Shown here in pieces: positions 7,766 through 16,073 of a DNA stretch of 34,660 nucleotides. Below the pieces are notes generated by a model, which made no database searches, was not told where the DNA came from, and worked only from the letters and a program-made list of their open reading frames with translations. The DNA comes from Prevotella sp. (lineage in GTDB: Bacteria > Bacteroidota > Bacteroidia > Bacteroidales > Bacteroidaceae), in assembly GCA_016286585.1 (NCBI GenBank), contig JAEETC010000020.1, forward strand, positions 1 to 34,660, in the 5' to 3' direction. Both the position numbers and the translations under genes were made by a program. Each line of letters begins with the position of its first letter. Position 1 is the stretch's first letter.

Positions 7766-9535
7766 ATGATGAGACAAACTATACTCCTAGCCCTTGGCAT
7801 GATGTGCCTGCTGCCCGTGTCAGCCAAACAGACCAAGACCGTCAGAATGAAAGTCATCGAGACCAGCGACGTTCATGGTCACTTCTTCCCCTACGACTTC
7901 ATGGAGCGCAGACCCCTGAAGGGAACCCTCGCCCGGGCAAACACTTATATTAATAAGGAGCGTGCGACCTACGGTGACCACCTGCTGCTCATCGACAATG
8001 GCGACATCCTACAGGGACAACCCTGCATCTACTGGTCTAACTACGTGATGCCCCAGGATGAGAATCTCGCCGCCTCTGTCATCAACTATATGCAGTACGA
8101 CGCTGAGACGGTGGGCAATCACGACATCGAACCTGGCCATAAGGTCTATGACAAATGGATCCGTGAGGTGCGCTGTCCGTTGCTGGGAGCCAACATCGTG
8201 AAAGCCGGAACAACGAGTAAGACGAGTCCCGCCAGTCCTACTAGTATCTACGACGGCCTCCAGCCCTACTCCATTCACATCATCGACGGTGTGAAGATCG
8301 CCATCATCGGTATGCTCACACCCGCCATCCCCAACTGGCTGACCGATAACGTGTGGAAGGGCATCGAGTTTGAGGAGATGACCAGCTGCGCCAAGAAATG
8401 GGTGAAATACCTGAAGGAGGTGGAAAAGCCAGACCTGATCTTCGGACTCTTCCACTCCGGCAAGGACGGCGGTATCGTGACCGATACCTACGAGGAGAAC
8501 GCCACAGCCGCCGTCGCCCGTGAGGTACCCGGCTTCGACATCATCTTCTTCGGGCACGACCACCAGGTGCACAACGAGTGGATCACCAACAAGGAGGGCC
8601 AGCAGGTGCTCATCATCGACCCCTCGTGCTATGTGAAGAATGTGGCTGAGGCCGAGATCGAGCTGACCTTCAAGAAAGGCAAACTCGTAAAGAAAGAGAT
8701 CAAGGGCGAGATCGTCAGCGTGAACGACGAACAGGTGGACGAGAAGATGGTTGCCCATTTCCAGCCGCAGATCGATGCCGCTAAAGCTTACGTCAATCAG
8801 AAGATCGGCACCTTCGAAAACAGCATCTACACCCGCGAGAGTTTCTTCGGCAACTCGGCTTTCACCGACCTCATCCACAACCTCCAGCTGGAACTCACTA
8901 AGGCCGACATCTCTATCACGGCACCTCTGTCGTTCAATGCGACCATTCGCGAGGGCGATGTCACCGTAGCCGACATGTTCAAGCTCTACCGCTTCGAGAA
9001 CCTGTTGCTCGTGCTCCGCATGACGGGTGAGGAGATCCGCAAGCATCTGGAGATGAGTTATGACATATGGACGAACCAGATGAAGTCGCCCGACGACCAT
9101 ATCATGCTGCTCAACGATGAGATGAAGGGTGACCAACAACGCGCGGGCTTCAAGTACTACACCTTCAATTTCGACTCGGCTGCCGGCATCGACTACGAGG
9201 TCGATGTCACCAAACCCAATGGTGAGAAGGTCAGGATCCTACAGATGAGCGACGGCACCCCCTTCGACGAGAAAAAGTGGTATAAGGTAGCGATGAACAG
9301 TTATCGCGCCAACGGTGGCGGTGAGTTGCTCACGCACGGTGCCTGCATCCCCAAGGACTCGCTCGCCAGCCGTGTGATCTACTGCAGCGAACTCGATCAG
9401 CGCCACTATCTGATGGAGGAGATCAAACGTCAGGGAACGATCAACCCGCAACCCAATAAGAACTGGAAGTTTGTGCCTGAGGAATGGGCGAAGCCAGCCA
9501 TCGAGCGTGACAGGAAACTATTGTATGGGAAATAA
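7766..9535 (+). CDS. Secreted 5'-nucleotidase / 2',3'-cyclic phosphodiesterase family metallophosphatase
   Basis: This 589-residue protein begins with a signal peptide (MMRQTILLALGMMCLLPVSA). A calcineurin-like metallophosphatase domain follows, whose metal-ligand motifs are visible: SDVHGH, DNGD, GNHD and FGHDHQVH. The C-terminal half is the 5'-nucleotidase substrate-binding domain, including the segment NSYRANGGGELL. Relatives (UshA, CpdB) remove phosphate from nucleotides or cyclic nucleotides in the periplasm, salvaging phosphate and nucleosides; the exact substrate cannot be read here. Two adjacent ATGs (7766, 7769) are equally possible starts. nudC follows after 19 bp, so the two may form a nucleotide-hydrolase operon. 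Confidence 0.88.
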   Translation: MMRQTILLALGMMCLLPVSAKQTKTVRMKVIETSDVHGHFFPYDFMERRPLKGTLARANTYINKERATYGDHLLLIDNGDILQGQPCIYWSNYVMPQDENLAASVINYMQYDAETVGNHDIEPGHKVYDKWIREVRCPLLGANIVKAGTTSKTSPASPTSIYDGLQPYSIHIIDGVKIAIIGMLTPAIPNWLTDNVWKGIEFEEMTSCAKKWVKYLKEVEKPDLIFGLFHSGKDGGIVTDTYEENATAAVAREVPGFDIIFFGHDHQVHNEWITNKEGQQVLIIDPSCYVKNVAEAEIELTFKKGKLVKKEIKGEIVSVNDEQVDEKMVAHFQPQIDAAKAYVNQKIGTFENSIYTRESFFGNSAFTDLIHNLQLELTKADISITAPLSFNATIREGDVTVADMFKLYRFENLLLVLRMTGEEIRKHLEMSYDIWTNQMKSPDDHIMLLNDEMKGDQQRAGFKYYTFNFDSAAGIDYEVDVTKPNGEKVRILQMSDGTPFDEKKWYKVAMNSYRANGGGELLTHGACIPKDSLASRVIYCSELDQRHYLMEEIKRQGTINPQPNKNWKFVPEEWAKPAIERDRKLLYGK

Positions 9536-9554
9536 GTAATTAATTCTCCCCCTG

Positions 9555-10325
9555 ATGACCTATTATTTCGTATTTTGTAAAGAAGAACTCCTGTTGGAAA
9601 AGAAGTCCGATGGGAGTTATACCATACCCCTTTGTGAAGAACCGCCAACGGAGGTGAAGCCTTGGACACACCAGATGAACATCACCCCGATGGCCGACGG
9701 CACACCCGTCATTACCTATCGTATCGACGCCCCCATTACAGATGACGCGCGTTATGAGATGATTGGTCTGCGGAAGAGTTTCTATCACCTGGAGAAACCC
9801 CTCTACCTGAAGGCCGGAAAATGTCAGGAACTGCTCTACTGGGACCAGAACACGAAATACTGTGGTGTCTGTGGTGCTCCCATGCGGATGGATACCGACA
9901 TCTCGAAGAAATGTACTTCTTGCGGTAAGGAGATCTGGCCGCAGCTGGCTACGGCCGTCATCGTACTCATCCACAAGGGCGACGAGGTGCTGCTCGTCCG
10001 TGCAAAGAACTTCCGCACAGATTTCTACGGTCTCGTGGCCGGTTTCGTCGAGACAGGCGAAACCCTTGAAGAAGCCGTTGCCCGTGAGGCTTTCGAGGAA
10101 ACGGGCGTCAGGATCACCAACATCCGTTACTTCGCCTCGCAGCCTTGGCCCTACCCCTGCGGACTGATGGTGGGCTTCAATGCCGACTACGTCAGCGGCG
10201 ATATCCACCTGCAGCGTTCGGAAATTGCCAAAGGCGGCTGGTTCCGCAAGGATAATCTTCCGACCATCCCTGAGAAACTATCCATCGCCCGCATGCTCTT
10301 GGACGCGTGGATAGAGGAAGCCTAA
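9555..10325 (+). CDS. nudC: NAD(H) pyrophosphatase / RNA deNADding Nudix hydrolase
   Basis: This 256-residue Nudix enzyme hydrolyses NAD(H) to NMN(H) and AMP and, in characterised homologues, removes NAD caps from RNA 5' ends. The domain order matches NudC: an N-terminal domain, a zinc ribbon with Cys103, Cys106, Cys120 and Cys123, then the Nudix domain with the full box from Gly163 to Val185 (catalytic REAFEETG). The NudC-specific SQPWPYP signature is at residues 195-201, separating it from other Nudix hydrolases. It follows the 5'-nucleotidase by 19 bp with no promoter between, so co-transcription is likely. Its TAA overlaps the convergent lipoprotein gene's stop codon. Confidence 0.94.
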   Translation: MTYYFVFCKEELLLEKKSDGSYTIPLCEEPPTEVKPWTHQMNITPMADGTPVITYRIDAPITDDARYEMIGLRKSFYHLEKPLYLKAGKCQELLYWDQNTKYCGVCGAPMRMDTDISKKCTSCGKEIWPQLATAVIVLIHKGDEVLLVRAKNFRTDFYGLVAGFVETGETLEEAVAREAFEETGVRITNIRYFASQPWPYPCGLMVGFNADYVSGDIHLQRSEIAKGGWFRKDNLPTIPEKLSIARMLLDAWIEEA

Positions 10326-11113
10326 TATTCCAGTAATTTCATCGTCATCTGACCCTTGTAGGAGATGACGTTCTCGACGAGATAACAGCTGGCTCCGTCG
10401 GGGACACAGAGCGTAGCATTAAAGTGCAGGCCCGCTGCATCGGCCTTTTCGAACTCCATATTGGCCAATACAGCCTCTTCGAGGAACTTTGCCGGCACCA
10501 GCTTGGCATACTGCTGTTTGCGGAAGTCGCTGGAGTACAACCGCTGTGCACCGTTATAGATGCTGATGTGCATGATATTGTCGTAGTACACGTTCTCTAC
10601 CTCCATCCCGTCTTCGTTATAGGTCCGCAGCACCACCTTATATTTCGTGGGGTTGATGGCGATATACCAATGGTATCGCGCATTGTCATAACTGACGACG
10701 GAGTCCTTCTTCACCTGATGGGTATAGGTCATCACCTTCGGCGTAGTGTCGGCCACAAAGACGGAGTCGGCCTCTTCACCCTCGAGTTTGTTGAGAGTGA
10801 TCTGGTCGCCGTTCTGGTTGCGGAAACAGAAAATATGCTCGGTCTGTTTCTCGATGGCATAGCTGGTGCCCGAGGAGAATGTCAGCGAGTCGCCCACGAT
10901 CCTGAAATAGGCTGGCATACTGGTGGAGTCGTTGTAGAAGATGGTGTCGCCCTTCACTCGGAAGGCCACATCCTCCGTCTCCGCGTCGACCCAGACACCC
11001 TGCATCAGGGCCTTGGCCTCGCGATCCTCCTCCTGCTGACTGCCTTCGGACTTCTGTCCTCCACATCCTGCCAGCAACAGAACCGCCACCACTATACCGC
11101 CATATCTAATCAT
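10322..11113 (-). CDS. Lipoprotein with lipocalin-like and DUF4738-like halves
   Basis: This 263-residue protein starts at ATG 11113, giving a clean lipoprotein signal (MIRYGGIVVAVLLLAGC, Cys17). A longer in-frame start would run back into ugd. The N-terminal half (GVWVDAETEDVAFRVKGDTI, then FRIVGDSLTFSSG) has the repeated short beta strands of lipocalin-like Bacteroidota lipoproteins. The C-terminal half (NPTKYKVVLRTYNEDGMEVE, then YYDNIMHISIYNG) resembles what I remember of DUF4738; this assignment is tentative. The function is unknown. It begins 7 bp after ugd and is probably the last gene of the rfbC-ugd unit, but a surface polysaccharide role is only suggested by position. The gene ends in a 4-base convergent overlap with nudC. 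Confidence 0.75.
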   Translation of the reverse strand: MIRYGGIVVAVLLLAGCGGQKSEGSQQEEDREAKALMQGVWVDAETEDVAFRVKGDTIFYNDSTSMPAYFRIVGDSLTFSSGTSYAIEKQTEHIFCFRNQNGDQITLNKLEGEEADSVFVADTTPKVMTYTHQVKKDSVVSYDNARYHWYIAINPTKYKVVLRTYNEDGMEVENVYYDNIMHISIYNGAQRLYSSDFRKQQYAKLVPAKFLEEAVLANMEFEKADAAGLHFNATLCVPDGASCYLVENVISYKGQMTMKLLEY

Positions 11114-11120
11114 CTGCAAA

Positions 11121-12440
11121 CTACTTTCCGATGCAATGATACTCAAAGTTATTCTCGTCGAGCTCCTCGATATCGAAGATATTACGTCCATCGATGACCA
11201 GCGGACGCTTCATCGCCTTCTTGATGACGCCCCAGCCCGGCAGACGGAACTCCTTCCACTCAGTGAGCAGCAGCAGCGCGTCGGCATCGAGCACCGCGTC
11301 GTACATATCGCGGCAGTAGGTCACCGTCTCACCGATCCTGCGCTTACACTCGTTCATGGCGATGGGATCATACACGCGGATGATACAGCCGGCCTTCAAC
11401 AGTTTGTCGATCATCACGAGGGCCGTCGACTCACGCATATCGTCGGTCTCAGGCTTGAACGACAGACCCCACATGGCGATGGTCTTGCCCTTCAGTGCCT
11501 CTTCCGAACCGAACGCCTTCACGAGCTTCTCGTAGAGCACACCCTTCTGTCGTTCGTTCACACGCTCTACAGCCTTCAGCACCTCCATCGAGTAGCCGTT
11601 CTGGTCGGCGGTCTTGATGAGTGCCTTCACGTCCTTGGGGAAACACGAACCACCATAACCGCAGCCGGCATAGAGGAACTTACGACCGATACGGGTATCT
11701 GAACCGATTCCCGCGCGTACCATATTAACATCTGCGCCCACGCGCTCGCAAAGGTTGGCGATGTCGTTCATAAACGAGATACGCGTGGCGAGCATCGAGT
11801 TGGCGGCATATTTGGTCATCTCGGCCGAAGGGATATCCATGAAGATCACGCGGAAGTTGTTGATCAGGAAAGGTTTGTAGAGCTTCGTAAGCACCTTCTT
11901 GGCGTGTTCGCTCTCGACACCCACCACCACACGGTCGGGACTCATGAAGTCCTTGATGGCGTTACCCTCCTTCAGGAACTCGGGGTTCGAGGCCACATCG
12001 AACTCAATGTCGACACCACGCTTCTGCAGCTCTTCCTCGATGGCCTGGCGCACCTTCTTCGCCGTACCCACAGGCACCGTCGACTTGGTGACGACCACCA
12101 CATAGTGGTTCAGGTTCTGACCGATGGTGCGGGCCACCTGCAGCACATACTTTAGGTCTGCCGAACCGTCCTCGTCGGGAGGCGTACCTACGGCCGAGAA
12201 CACAATCTGTACATCGTCAAGCACCGAGGCGAGGTCGGTCGTGAACTTCAATCGTCCTGCGGCCACATTCTTCTTCACCAGCTCGTCGAGACCCGGCTCA
12301 TAGATGGGCACCTCACCCTGTTGCAGACGCTCGATCTTACTGGCGTCCACATCCACACACGTCACATTGGCACCCGTATCGGCGAAACACGTTCCCGACA
12401 CCAGTCCCACATATCCTGTTCCTACAATCGCTATGTTCAT
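11121..12440 (-). CDS. ugd: UDP-glucose 6-dehydrogenase
   Basis: This 439-residue cytosolic enzyme oxidises UDP-glucose twice with NAD+ to give UDP-glucuronate, a precursor for capsule and other surface glycans. Visible features are the Rossmann nucleotide-binding start IAIVGTGYVGL, the EPGLDELV segment, SNPEFLKEG, and the catalytic cysteine Cys266 in YGGSCFPKD. The C-terminal UDP-binding domain contains WGLSFKPETDDMRES. The length is usual for the bacterial family. It lies 28 bp downstream of rfbC on the same strand, so the two sugar-nucleotide genes probably share the promoter upstream of rfbC. No glycosyltransferase or other polysaccharide gene is next to them. Confidence 0.96.
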   Translation of the reverse strand: MNIAIVGTGYVGLVSGTCFADTGANVTCVDVDASKIERLQQGEVPIYEPGLDELVKKNVAAGRLKFTTDLASVLDDVQIVFSAVGTPPDEDGSADLKYVLQVARTIGQNLNHYVVVVTKSTVPVGTAKKVRQAIEEELQKRGVDIEFDVASNPEFLKEGNAIKDFMSPDRVVVGVESEHAKKVLTKLYKPFLINNFRVIFMDIPSAEMTKYAANSMLATRISFMNDIANLCERVGADVNMVRAGIGSDTRIGRKFLYAGCGYGGSCFPKDVKALIKTADQNGYSMEVLKAVERVNERQKGVLYEKLVKAFGSEEALKGKTIAMWGLSFKPETDDMRESTALVMIDKLLKAGCIIRVYDPIAMNECKRRIGETVTYCRDMYDAVLDADALLLLTEWKEFRLPGWGVIKKAMKRPLVIDGRNIFDIEELDENNFEYHCIGK

Positions 12441-12468
12441 TTCTCTATTTGTTTACTGTAAACAATTC

Positions 12469-13017
12469 CTACTCAAATACTTCTGCATCTTTCAGCAAGG
12501 GTTGCTTTAAGTCCTTCTCACTCGTCTGCACCTTCGCCGGGTCGATGGGCCACTCGATACCCAGATCGGGATCATTCCAGCGGATGCCAGCATCGGCTTG
12601 TGGCGCATAGGGGTTGTCCACCTTATACGTGAAGATGGCCTCTTCGCTCAGCACGAGGAAGCCGTGTGCAAAGCCGCGGGGAATGAAGAACTGACGCTTG
12701 TTCTCCTCGCTCAGCTCCACCATCACATGCTGTCCGAACGTGGGACTCGACTTGCGGATATCCACAGCCACATCGAGCACCTTACCTTTTATCACACGCA
12801 CGAGCTTGGCCTGCGAGGCATCACCCTTCTGGTAGTGCAGTCCGCGCAGCACACCGAACGACGACTTCGACTCATTGTCCTGGATGAACACCGTCCGTCC
12901 GACATGCTCATCGAACTCAGCCTGCTTCCAGGCCTCCATGAAATAGCCTCTGGCATCGTTGAAAACCTTAGGCTCAATGATGAAAACACCCTTGATTTTG
13001 GTCTCTTTATATTCCAT
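12469..13017 (-). CDS. rfbC: dTDP-4-dehydrorhamnose 3,5-epimerase
   Basis: This 182-residue cupin-fold enzyme epimerises C3 and C5 of dTDP-4-keto-6-deoxyglucose in dTDP-L-rhamnose synthesis. The family motifs are present: FNDARGYFMEAW, FGVLRGLHYQ with catalytic His61, KLVRVIKGKVLDVAVDIR, FFIPRGFAHGFLVLS and the C-terminal WNDPDLGIEWP. The start is taken at ATG 13017 because a start at 13038 would put the first codons inside the -7 promoter box. The other rhamnose genes (rfbA, B, D) are not in this window. It is the first gene of the rfbC-ugd-lipoprotein run and diverges from the SPOR protein gene. Confidence 0.95.
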   Translation of the reverse strand: MEYKETKIKGVFIIEPKVFNDARGYFMEAWKQAEFDEHVGRTVFIQDNESKSSFGVLRGLHYQKGDASQAKLVRVIKGKVLDVAVDIRKSSPTFGQHVMVELSEENKRQFFIPRGFAHGFLVLSEEAIFTYKVDNPYAPQADAGIRWNDPDLGIEWPIDPAKVQTSEKDLKQPLLKDAEVFE

Positions 13018-13035
13018 AATTTGAGAAATTTTGTG

Positions 13036-13043
13036 CAAAGGTA
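13036..13043 (-). promoter_or_regulatory. -7 box of the rfbC promoter
   Basis: TACCTTTG on the minus strand, ending about 20 bases before the rfbC ATG. No good -33 TTG is seen at the expected distance. The box overlaps the potential upstream start codon of rfbC and so rules that start out. Confidence 0.65.
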
Positions 13044-13084
13044 CACTAATTTTTTCACTTAATAATCATTTTAAGTTTCTTTTA

Positions 13085-13116
13085 TTTGTTTATTTCCAAA
13101 ATTTGCTGTAATTTTG
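13085..13116 (+). promoter_or_regulatory. Promoter of the SPOR protein gene
   Basis: TTTG at 13085-13088 and TAATTTTG at 13109-13116 are separated by 20 bases. The -7 box ends only five bases before the GTG start at 13122, so the mRNA would have almost no leader. Confidence 0.65.
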
Positions 13117-13121
13117 CATCC

Positions 13122-14228
13122 GTGATTGAACTGGAAAGACATATTGAGATACTTCTGCTCAGCAATGACTGCGTCATAGTGCCCCGTTTGGGAGGGTTTA
13201 TGACGCACCATATCGAGGCGCGCTACGACGAACATGACAGCATGTTCCTACCCCCGTTGCGCACCCTCGGCTTCAATGCCCAGCTCAATATCAACGACTC
13301 GCTGCTCGTACAGTCTTACATCGAGGCTTACGACATCAGCTATCCCGAGGCTTTGCAACGCATAGAGGACGAAGTGGAAGAGCTCAAGCAGCATCTCCAG
13401 AACGAGGGATCCTACGAGCTCAACGACATCGGCGTGCTCACGCTTAACGACGACGGCAACTACGTCTTTACCCCCTGTGAGGCCGGCATCCTCACGCCTG
13501 CCCTCTACGGACTGAGCTCGTTTGAGATGAAGCCCCTGCAGACAACCGCCGCCCAGGTGGTGAAAGCCGTCCCCCCAGTGACCGAGCAACCCGTCGAGAC
13601 CCCGCAGCAGCCAGCCGCCCAGATCTTCGACCTCGGTGACCAAACACCCGAGGAAGAGGTTGAGAACACCGAAGACAACGATGTCGTGCGCATCAAGTTC
13701 TCATGGATCCGCAATGCGGTGGCCGTTGCCGCCATCCTGCTGGCCGTCTTCTTCCTGGCGATGCCTACGGGCAAGACCGACATGATGCAGCGCACCATCA
13801 GCAATATCAACAACAGCCTGCTCTTCGGCATGATGTCTGAAGACACGAACATGAGTAAGATCGAGATTCAGAAGAAAGTCACGAGGAAGGAAACTTCGAG
13901 GAGTGAGAATACTCAGAAGACAGATTCTATTGCAAAATCAGTAGCCGACGCTCAAGCTAAATCAGTAGCCGACGCTCAAGCTGAATCTGTGGCAGACGCT
14001 CCTCGAAAATATTGCATCGTCCTGGCCAGCTGCGTCTCCATACGCAATGCCAACTCATTCATCGAGCGTCTTCAGGAAAAGGGTTACGAACAGGCCGAGG
14101 TCTTTGAGCGTAATAACATCCGTCGCGTCATCTACGGCCACTATCCTTCTGAGGAAGCCGCCCACGACGACCTCCGCCGTTTCCATCGTCACAGCGAAAC
14201 CGCCGAGGCCTGGCTTATGGAATTATGA
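13122..14228 (+). CDS. HU-CCDC81-type and SPOR domain membrane protein
   Basis: This 368-residue protein has an N-terminal region (about 1-140) of the tandem HU-like type seen in bacterial CCDC81-related proteins (LSNDCVIVPRLGGFM, PPLRTLGFNAQLNINDSLL, ALQRIEDEVEELK). A Pro/Gln-rich linker, one membrane helix near 196-214 and a spacer with a tandem octapeptide repeat (KSVADAQA) follow, then a C-terminal SPOR domain (YCIVLASCVSIRNANSFIER). SPOR domains bind denuded peptidoglycan at the division septum. The HU part is therefore cytoplasmic and the SPOR part periplasmic. The start is GTG 13122: it matches where the family's conserved IEL..HIE segment begins, and upstream codons lie in the promoter. 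Its stop overlaps the FHA gene start as ATGA. Confidence 0.85.
   Translation: MIELERHIEILLLSNDCVIVPRLGGFMTHHIEARYDEHDSMFLPPLRTLGFNAQLNINDSLLVQSYIEAYDISYPEALQRIEDEVEELKQHLQNEGSYELNDIGVLTLNDDGNYVFTPCEAGILTPALYGLSSFEMKPLQTTAAQVVKAVPPVTEQPVETPQQPAAQIFDLGDQTPEEEVENTEDNDVVRIKFSWIRNAVAVAAILLAVFFLAMPTGKTDMMQRTISNINNSLLFGMMSEDTNMSKIEIQKKVTRKETSRSENTQKTDSIAKSVADAQAKSVADAQAESVADAPRKYCIVLASCVSIRNANSFIERLQEKGYEQAEVFERNNIRRVIYGHYPSEEAAHDDLRRFHRHSETAEAWLMEL
13936..13999 (+). repeat. 24-bp tandem repeat encoding KSVADAQA
   Basis: Two near-identical 24-bp units and a third diverged one encode KSVADAQA, KSVADAQA and ESVADAPR in the periplasmic spacer before the SPOR domain. A unit length in whole codons lets copy number change without breaking the frame. 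Confidence 0.8.
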
Positions 14229-14755
14229 AAAGAGTCCGTTGTCCTAAGTGCGAAAACTACATCACCTTCGATGAGACCCGTTATACCGACGGTCAGTCGC
14301 TCGTGTTCCAGTGTCCCGAGTGCGGCAAGCAGTTCGCCATCCGTATCGGCGTGAGCAAGCTGCGCGAACGTCAGAAGGATGAGCATCCCAACGAGCAGGC
14401 CGACGAACAAGGCTGCGGCTCCATCGTCGTCATCGAGAATATGTTCCACTACAAGCAGGTCATCCCCCTCCGGATGGGCGACAACATCATCGGCCGCTAC
14501 CAGAAGGGCAACCCCGCCAACAGTACTTTCGAGACCGTTGATCCCAGCGTCGACCTGAACCACTGCACGGTGACCGTGAGCCGCGACAAACGAGGCCAGC
14601 TGCGTTACACCTTGAAAGACAACAACAGCAACACCGGCACCTTCGTCGACAACGTCGAACTCACGCCCCGTGAGCGTCGCGTCATCGCCGACGGCACCCT
14701 CTTCACCATCGGAGCCACCAGCATCATCCTGAGAGCCTCCGACAGCGAAGAGTGA
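14225..14755 (+). CDS. Zinc-ribbon and FHA domain protein
   Basis: This 176-residue cytosolic protein begins with a zinc ribbon (Cys-Pro-Lys-Cys near residues 6-9 and Cys-Pro-Glu-Cys near 30-33). An acidic linker follows, then a forkhead-associated domain from about 75 to 172. FHA landmarks are MGDNIIGRYQKGN, DLNHCTVTVS in place of the usual SRxH segment, and NNSNTGTFVDN. FHA domains usually bind phosphothreonine peptides. The substitution of the canonical Ser-x-x-His by Leu-Asn-His leaves phosphopeptide binding uncertain. It is translationally coupled to the SPOR membrane protein (ATGA), suggesting the two act in the same envelope or division process. Confidence 0.85.
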   Translation: MKRVRCPKCENYITFDETRYTDGQSLVFQCPECGKQFAIRIGVSKLRERQKDEHPNEQADEQGCGSIVVIENMFHYKQVIPLRMGDNIIGRYQKGNPANSTFETVDPSVDLNHCTVTVSRDKRGQLRYTLKDNNSNTGTFVDNVELTPRERRVIADGTLFTIGATSIILRASDSEE

Positions 14756-14767
14756 ATTCACTCACAT

Positions 14768-15817
14768 CTAAAACTTAAACAGGTTGCAGAAGATGATGGC
14801 AGCCGTCCACACGTGGTTATTGCACTGGCAATAGCCTAAGGTCTTAGAATCCTTCGACATGTCGATACGGCCGTTGCCCTTCACCTCGGCCACCGTTGCG
14901 TTCGAGCCCTTCACGGAGATGGAGCCGCCCGAAGTGACGTGACAGAGCAGATTGCCTGACGAATCCTTGATGTCGCCCGACCATACGGAGCCGATCCTGT
15001 GACCCACATCATCGGTAATGTCGCCGCTGCTGCCCTTGGGCAACTGACCTAACTTCTTGTGAGCCCAGTTGTACACCACACCGTTCTCGTCGACATAGCC
15101 GCGGGCACTACCCTTCTCGATCGTATATTCGCGCACCTTTTTCTGTGTGTTGCTGCTTGAATTGCCAGAGCTCTTGGTGGTGTTCTGGGCGGCTTGGGCC
15201 CTGCGCTGGGCAGCCAGTTCCTGCTGACGCTGGGCCTCTGCCTCCTGTTTTTTCTTCACCTCAGCCAGCTCCACCTTCGTCTTCGCCAGAGACTCCTTGT
15301 TGTGGTAGATGCCTAAGTAGAGCAAGGCGGCATATTTCTTGTCAAGTCCTTTGGCTGTACCGATCAGCACGTCGTAGATATACACCTGACCGTTGTCGTT
15401 GATATAGGCCACCTTCTCGCCGTCCATCACCACCGAACCGTCGTTCTGCACTTTCAGATAACCCTGTTCCCCGTGGAAGTTCACAGTGCCGTCCTTCAGC
15501 ACCTCGCCGACCTTCCGGCCATCGTCATACATCACGTCACCGTTTTTCTCCACCTTGAAGATCACCTTCTTGCCCTTGCGCTCACCGTCGGGATGCGTCT
15601 TGTCGAAGATAAACTCACCCGTCCTCGTACGGAAGAAGCCCTGTACGGTACCGCCACGAGAGAACTCGATGTCGCCATTACGCTTCTTGTTCACGTCATC
15701 CACCGTCTCCTTGGCTTTCTTGATGCCGGATACGATATTTCCGAACTGTGCCTGTGCCGTTGTCGCTCCCAGCAACATCGCTGCCGAAACGGCTAAGATT
15801 CTAATGTTTTTAATCAT
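14768..15817 (-). CDS. Secreted repeat protein, 5-fold beta-flower-like
   Basis: This 349-residue protein has a signal peptide (MIKNIRILAVSAAMLLGA, cleaved after AQA). The upstream in-frame codons to 15898 cover the promoter and are excluded. The mature part starts with a series of short strands of the type 'xxGDVMYDDGRKVGEV..DGTVxxxG' (about residues 50-150). A charged Gln/Ala-rich helix and a Ser/Asn linker follow, then a second set of repeats ending near 330. The C-terminal set resembles the '5-fold beta-flower' proteins of Bacteroidota. The function is unknown; it is probably exported to the periplasm or surface. The first half could also be described as MORN/WG-like, so the family call is moderate. 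Confidence 0.65.
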   Translation of the reverse strand: MIKNIRILAVSAAMLLGATTAQAQFGNIVSGIKKAKETVDDVNKKRNGDIEFSRGGTVQGFFRTRTGEFIFDKTHPDGERKGKKVIFKVEKNGDVMYDDGRKVGEVLKDGTVNFHGEQGYLKVQNDGSVVMDGEKVAYINDNGQVYIYDVLIGTAKGLDKKYAALLYLGIYHNKESLAKTKVELAEVKKKQEAEAQRQQELAAQRRAQAAQNTTKSSGNSSSNTQKKVREYTIEKGSARGYVDENGVVYNWAHKKLGQLPKGSSGDITDDVGHRIGSVWSGDIKDSSGNLLCHVTSGGSISVKGSNATVAEVKGNGRIDMSKDSKTLGYCQCNNHVWTAAIIFCNLFKF

Positions 15818-15846
15818 AATTGTATGGTTTTGGTTGATTTTGTTTG

Positions 15847-15877
15847 CAAAGGTACGAATAAGCGTGCAAAATACAAA
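15847..15877 (-). promoter_or_regulatory. Promoter of the beta-flower-like gene
   Basis: On the minus strand TTTG (15874-15877) and TACCTTTG (15847-15854) are 19 bases apart, about 30 bases before the ATG at 15817. Confidence 0.75.
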
Positions 15878-15895
15878 ATAAATCAGGATTATTAA

Positions 15896-15927
15896 CAAAA
15901 AAGGGCGACCACCACTGCGATCGCCCT
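15896..15927 (-). terminator. Intrinsic terminator after HU-smalltalk
   Basis: On the minus strand AGGGCGA pairs with TCGCCCT (15921-15927 with 15902-15908) around a 12-base loop, and a T-run follows. It lies about 30 bases after the smalltalk stop. Confidence 0.75.
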
Positions 15928-15956
15928 CTCTTCATCTGTAAACCGTAGACTGTAAA

Positions 15957-16067
15957 CTAAAACGGTCCTACTCCCATGCAACTGGTCGTTCCCAGTGCCG
16001 TAAGGAATGCCGTGAGCGCAGCTACTATCACCTTCACCGCCAGCTCAATCACACGCTGCTTCTTCAT
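15957..16067 (-). CDS. Smalltalk-type small membrane peptide
   Basis: A 36-residue reading frame runs from ATG 16067 to TAG 15957. It begins with a basic start (MKKQR), continues with a hydrophobic stretch of about 20 residues, and ends GTTSCMGVGPF, with a cysteine placed as in a minimal lipobox. It begins six bases after the HU stop, on the same strand. Tiny peptides of this type next to HU-related genes are annotated 'smalltalk protein' in many Bacteroidales genomes. The function is unknown. Its constant pairing with HU suggests co-expression, and the sequence predicts membrane insertion or lipidation. Confidence 0.75.
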   Translation of the reverse strand: MKKQRVIELAVKVIVAALTAFLTALGTTSCMGVGPF

Positions 16068-16073
16068 AAGCCG

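Noticed and set aside
8009..9139. 376-residue frame opposite the 5'-nucleotidase gene
   Set aside because: Antisense to a gene with intact catalytic motifs; no start signal or family resemblance.
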